64,000 nucleotides of DNA from Segatella copri (lineage in GTDB: Bacteria; Bacteroidota; Bacteroidia; Bacteroidales; Bacteroidaceae), in NCBI RefSeq assembly GCF_002224675.1, contig NZ_NMPZ01000009.1, positions 1 to 64,000 of the forward strand, written 5' to 3'. The notes beneath the pieces are model-generated. The model was not told the origin of the DNA and did no database searches. It saw only the letters and a list, made by a program, of their open reading frames with translations. The position numbers and the translations under genes were made by a program. Position 1 is the first letter of the stretch, and each line of letters opens with the position of its first letter. Shown here piece by piece: positions 60,179 to 64,000 of the stretch.

Positions 60179-60351
60179 TTATGATTTTTTAATTAATTTG
60201 CGTAATATTTTTTCCCATTTTTTTTCAGTTACAAATGATTCTGGAAGATTTGGTAAAAAAAACAAAAAAACATTTAAATAATCGATAAACTCATAAATGA
60301 CGAAGAAAAAAAACAAATTATACTTGATAATATTTTTATTATTTTGTCCAT
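60179..60351 (-). pseudogene. Candidate RHS immunity gene with a homopolymer frameshift
   Basis: ATG at 60351 opens MDKIIKILSSIICFF; at an 8-T run (complement of 60306-60313) the frame is lost. One more T, or -1 slippage, continues into VIYEFIDYLNVFLFFLPN, LPESFVTEKKWEKILRKL and a stop at 60179: 57 residues, hydrophobic then basic. It lies 73 nt after the RHS toxin stop, where immunity genes sit. Confidence 0.5.
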
Positions 60352-60424
60352 AACAATATTGTTAAATTTTAGTAAAGGTATGTAAGCATGATAACTTACA
60401 TGCCTACACACCTTTTGTCTATTA

Positions 60425-63400
60425 CTATTCCGTATCGTTATTTTTACTTTTTTTGGATACAGTATTTGCTGTAGAAACAGGTATTTGAGGATTGTTAAGA
60501 TATTCAATTCCTTTATTATACCAACGATTCAAAAAACCTCTTACTTTTGGAGAGAAGCCAGCAAAACTCTTATTGAAACTTGAGCTAAACTGTGCTGCAT
60601 TTAGTTTATTAAAACTACTCATCACATTCTTAGCTACTTTTCCCATATTTTTTTCTGCAATATCACCTAAGCCTCCTACGCCTTTTGTAGCTAATGTTGG
60701 TACTATAGCATCCGCAGGTTTATAATTTGGACTTCCATCAATATTATAAAATTGAACTTCAGCACCTGTAAGAGGATTGGTTGCTCCAGAACCAGCCCAA
60801 TTACCAAAGTCGAAAATTTGCGCTGTAACAAAGATATCATTGGCCATTCCATATAAAAGTTTGCCTATACAATTGTCTGTTTGAGCCCATTTTTCCCTAA
60901 AGTTCAGTTCATCACAGTTAAAATATGCATTATTGTTGACAATGGTACTTCCAGCCGGTGTACTAATTTGTCCTGCAATATATTCACCAGTATAGGTATC
61001 TTTTACATGACCTCCAACGTCCAAATCATAAGAATATGCTCCACTCTTTGCAAATAGAGTTCCCGCTGCAAATAAGTATTTGGTTTCTTTTCCATACTTA
61101 TTAGTTGCATCTTCTTGACTTGTAACTAAAGGATCATAGAAATATTTTTTATCTGTTTTAAGCCAATCGTTACCATTTGGGTCATTTAAAATAATAGGAT
61201 TATTCCCAACATAGCAATAAGAAGAAAATTCTGCATACTTTTCTTCTGAATTATCAGTACTAATCCACAAACTAATCCTTGGGTCATAATACCTTGCCCC
61301 ATAGTAATACAATCCCGTCTCCTCGTCGAATTCCTTCGCATTGAAAAGATAAGGCGTATTCCAAATGTTATTGCGCTCCTCAACGAACACTTCACCAAAA
61401 GGAACATACTCGATATGCTGCACCACCTCGCCATCAAGGTTGGTGATGTAACTACTGCTACCCAAATGGTCTGGGTGGTAGTAGAACTGCATCTTCTCGT
61501 ATGTATCGCCTTCTTGGAAGTTGTTCTTTGCAGCTCTCGCTAAAGCTCGTGTCTGAGCTGCCTCCAAGCTGCCGTCATTGCAGCAGAAGCCCTTGCCATC
61601 GACATAATCGTTGTTGTCCTCGCCATTGTACGGTACTGCAAAGGTTGCATAATTATCCTTGATAACCTGCAACTGCTGGACATATTTTTGCTTATAGTCA
61701 ACAGAAAGTCCATCAGTCTCGCTACCTGCATACTGGATGCGGCGTGGATCTGAGCCGTAAGAGTCGAAGTCACCAATCTTGGAAACGACACGCAGACTAC
61801 CGATATAGATATGCTTGGTGTAACGTCCGCCTTGGTTGGCAACGAGGTAAGGAGATACATATAGTGAGAACTTGGCAGTGTTCGTGCGACCTCCTGCAAA
61901 CTCTGAGTTCACATAAACTTGGTCACTCTCACCTGATGTCTTCACCGTACGCTCACCATCAGCATCATACCAATAGTTGGTCACAAAGCCATTGTCGTCG
62001 GAAGCAAGGAGACGGTTCTCCTCATCCCATTTGAGTTTACGCTCTGCGGTCTTCTCGTCAGCCACGCCATCCTTCTTTGTACGGCTTGTATTGACATAAA
62101 TGAGGTTTCCGTTGTCATCATACTCGTAGGCATGACTATTGTTCACATTCTCGCTCTCCGAAGGCGTCTCCTCTGTGCGGTAGTTAACATCCTTTACATT
62201 GGCGAGTTGGAACCTCTTGCCTGTCTCTGTTCCATAGGTGTATGACAAATCATAACCTGCATTCAATGTTCCATTGAACTGCACATTGTTCTGTGTAAGG
62301 ATTTGACGCTTCGATGTGATACGGTGCATATTGTCGTAACCCATCGCAAGAGTGTAGCTTGCGGTCTTGTTGTCAGCACCAGTATAAGTGCCAGTTGCGC
62401 TGACAAGACGATAGAGCGCATCGTATGTATAGGCATGAGCCATCTGTCCGCCAGCCTTGCCACTCTGTGGAACTGACGCACCGTTTACCACACTGAGCAC
62501 ATTGCTTACCGCATCATAAGTGTAAGCGTTATCCATAATGGTGTTGCCACCACTGTTCACGGTGAGGTTCTGCAATCTGCGACGCTGTGGGTCGTAGGTG
62601 TAGAAGGTCTCAGCACCGTTGCAATATTTCAAGTATGTGCGCTGCTCGAACTTGTCATAGCCAATCTTGCTCACATAGTCGTAGCCGTATGACTTGTAGC
62701 CATGAACCTTTTCAAGCTGACCACCGAGATTGTAAGAATATGTTATTTTCTCCTCATCAGGATAAATCATCTCCAACAGACGGTTGTGGCTGTCATAAGT
62801 CCATTGCGTCACGTAGGTTGCTATCGCCTGGTTAGGCACAATCAGCGTGCGGCGGGTCTTGGTGACTTCGCCCATCTTGCCATAGAAGTATTCAATGGCA
62901 CCTGTTCCGTCCTCGCGGAGCATCAAGCGACCGATACGGTTCTGAGAGGCATTGCGACCACCGTAGTAATACTTCACGTTGTTCTCCGGATGATCTGGGT
63001 AGTTGATACCCGTCAGACGCTGATAGTCGTAATCGTAGGTGATGAACTTGCCTTCCTTTGCAAGGTTGGCAGTCTGCTTGGTCAGCACATTGCCGAGCGC
63101 ATCGTATGTGAAGCTGGTGATGCCGCTTGCAGGATGGTTCACCTCAGTACGGCGGTCGCCCATGTCGTAAGTGGAGGTCGTTACATTGCCCTCCGTGTCG
63201 GTGACACGAACAAGGCGCTGTATGCCGTCATACTCAAACAAGGTGGTAATCTCACCGTCAGGACCGCTCTTCTGGATGGTCTTCAAGGTCTTGCCACTGC
63301 CATTGGTATGGGTAGCCTGTACATTATGAAGCGCATCCGTTACGGTTGTAACGAGAGTATGACTACTATTGTCAACTGTATATGCCGTAGTTGTCGTAGA

Positions 63401-64000
63401 GTTGTCCGGCAATGTCACTGAGGTAGCACGGTCGAGCACGTCATAAACAGTAACCGTTGGAGAAACATTGTCAAATGACTTGCTGAATGTGGACTTCGAT
63501 CCGGTTCCTTCCGTTGTAGGATAGAAAGCCTTTGCCACACGTCCGAAAGCGTCATACACGGTTCTTCCGCTGACTATCATCACGTTCTCATCCTTGGCAG
63601 AGTTTCCCTTGGATGCACTTGTCACAACACCGTCCTTCTTCACCTGCACGGCTCTTCCGAAACCGTCAACGAATGTAACGGTCTCCAAGTCATCGTTAGG
63701 GTGCTGGATGTCGTAGTGCTTGGTCACTGCGTATGCAGGAGCGGTAATGCCACTCTCATTGAATGTAGCCAAAGGCTGATATTCAAAGGCGATGGCATAA
63801 GGTACGCCCGTAGCCAACTCATTTGGACCACGCACGCCAGTGATGCGACCGAGGTCGTCAACATCAGTCTCATAGTAGAAATTGTTGAGGTCACGATGCT
63901 CCTTGGCTATACCATAGCGATAGTCAAAATTGCCTTGCTCGCTGCGGTAGCCCCACGCATCGTCAATGCGCTCAACATACATGTTCATCTCAGGCTCATA
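60425..64000 (-). CDS. RHS/YD-repeat polymorphic toxin protein (5' end beyond the window)
   Basis: At least 1,190 residues, open to the right edge. Many YD repeats are seen (YTYDALYRLVSATG, FEYDGIQRLVRVTD, FTYDALGNVLTK). The RHS core ends with YYHPDHLGSSSYITN, FNAKEFDEETGLYYYGARYY and NPIILNDPNGND. After this, about 240 residues form a different, A+T-richer tip with no motif I recognise, the usual place of a toxin domain; it ends SKKSKNNDTE. RHS shells enclose the toxin before release. Secretion route here is unknown. A small possible immunity ORF follows. Confidence 0.92.
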   Translation of the reverse strand, partial: YEPEMNMYVERIDDAWGYRSEQGNFDYRYGIAKEHRDLNNFYYETDVDDLGRITGVRGPNELATGVPYAIAFEYQPLATFNESGITAPAYAVTKHYDIQHPNDDLETVTFVDGFGRAVQVKKDGVVTSASKGNSAKDENVMIVSGRTVYDAFGRVAKAFYPTTEGTGSKSTFSKSFDNVSPTVTVYDVLDRATSVTLPDNSTTTTAYTVDNSSHTLVTTVTDALHNVQATHTNGSGKTLKTIQKSGPDGEITTLFEYDGIQRLVRVTDTEGNVTTSTYDMGDRRTEVNHPASGITSFTYDALGNVLTKQTANLAKEGKFITYDYDYQRLTGINYPDHPENNVKYYYGGRNASQNRIGRLMLREDGTGAIEYFYGKMGEVTKTRRTLIVPNQAIATYVTQWTYDSHNRLLEMIYPDEEKITYSYNLGGQLEKVHGYKSYGYDYVSKIGYDKFEQRTYLKYCNGAETFYTYDPQRRRLQNLTVNSGGNTIMDNAYTYDAVSNVLSVVNGASVPQSGKAGGQMAHAYTYDALYRLVSATGTYTGADNKTASYTLAMGYDNMHRITSKRQILTQNNVQFNGTLNAGYDLSYTYGTETGKRFQLANVKDVNYRTEETPSESENVNNSHAYEYDDNGNLIYVNTSRTKKDGVADEKTAERKLKWDEENRLLASDDNGFVTNYWYDADGERTVKTSGESDQVYVNSEFAGGRTNTAKFSLYVSPYLVANQGGRYTKHIYIGSLRVVSKIGDFDSYGSDPRRIQYAGSETDGLSVDYKQKYVQQLQVIKDNYATFAVPYNGEDNNDYVDGKGFCCNDGSLEAAQTRALARAAKNNFQEGDTYEKMQFYYHPDHLGSSSYITNLDGEVVQHIEYVPFGEVFVEERNNIWNTPYLFNAKEFDEETGLYYYGARYYDPRISLWISTDNSEEKYAEFSSYCYVGNNPIILNDPNGNDWLKTDKKYFYDPLVTSQEDATNKYGKETKYLFAAGTLFAKSGAYSYDLDVGGHVKDTYTGEYIAGQISTPAGSTIVNNNAYFNCDELNFREKWAQTDNCIGKLLYGMANDIFVTAQIFDFGNWAGSGATNPLTGAEVQFYNIDGSPNYKPADAIVPTLATKGVGGLGDIAEKNMGKVAKNVMSSFNKLNAAQFSSSFNKSFAGFSPKVRGFLNRWYNKGIEYLNNPQIPVSTANTVSKKSKNNDTE

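Overview
The window looks like a chromosome segment of a gut or oral Bacteroidota, most likely Prevotellaceae close to Segatella (Prevotella) copri; this is inference from gene content, not a database match. Supporting signs are a 2,519-residue SprA/Sov type IX secretion translocon, a SusC/SusD pair, TonB-dependent receptors with an N-terminal carboxypeptidase-regulatory-like domain, Bacteroidota -7 boxes (TAnnTTTG) before many genes, and mobilisation and integrase genes of the Bacteroides type. The core genes are dense and mostly intact.

Layout. 1-4976 (minus): a probable five-gene run, PH-like membrane protein, dacB, an MscS-type channel, mutY and a secreted nuclease, ending at a perfect 30-bp inverted repeat. 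5148-6737: nadB. 6852-11410: a two-component system divergent from a TonB-dependent receptor, bracketed by a 35-bp exact duplication. 11510-12975: an AAA ATPase/DUF4143 gene behind three 33-bp operator-like repeats. 13090-21343 (minus): ruvA and sprA. 21344-22177: a gene-free block of two palindromic tandem arrays plus REP-like hairpins. 22178-23077: ddh. 23212-24725 (minus): a second AAA/DUF4143 gene with its own, unrelated repeats at the same 33-34 bp pitch. 24864-30083 (minus): SusD and SusC. 30396-33099 (minus): L-cysteine desulfidase family protein and aminopeptidase C. 33300-39139: dxs, trkA, trkH, manA. 39227-41063 (minus): an ABC-type ATPase plus DUF4435/Toprim pair resembling the PARIS anti-phage system. 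41238-50783: EamA transporter, lactate permease, an ECF sigma operon, metY-cysK, and an orphan DUF3987-like ATPase.

From about 51,210 to about 60,090 lies an integrated mobilisable element: two tandem tyrosine recombinases, a short RhuM-like protein, a frameshifted membrane protein, two excisionase-like HTH proteins, a DUF3408 protein, a probable oriT, a MobC-like protein, a relaxase, a coiled-coil membrane protein, a decayed lipoprotein gene and an IS1182-like transposase fragment. The window ends inside an RHS/YD-repeat polymorphic toxin gene on the minus strand, with a visibly A+T-richer C-terminal tip and a small frameshifted candidate immunity gene behind it.

The most interesting structure is regulatory. 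Short tandem arrays with pitches of 21-34 bp sit in at least seven intergenic regions. The two AAA/DUF4143 paralogues carry arrays of different sequence but the same pitch around their own promoters, which suggests paralogue-specific self-recognition. The ATPase-DUF4435 pair is the best defence candidate. No tRNA, rRNA or CRISPR array was seen.
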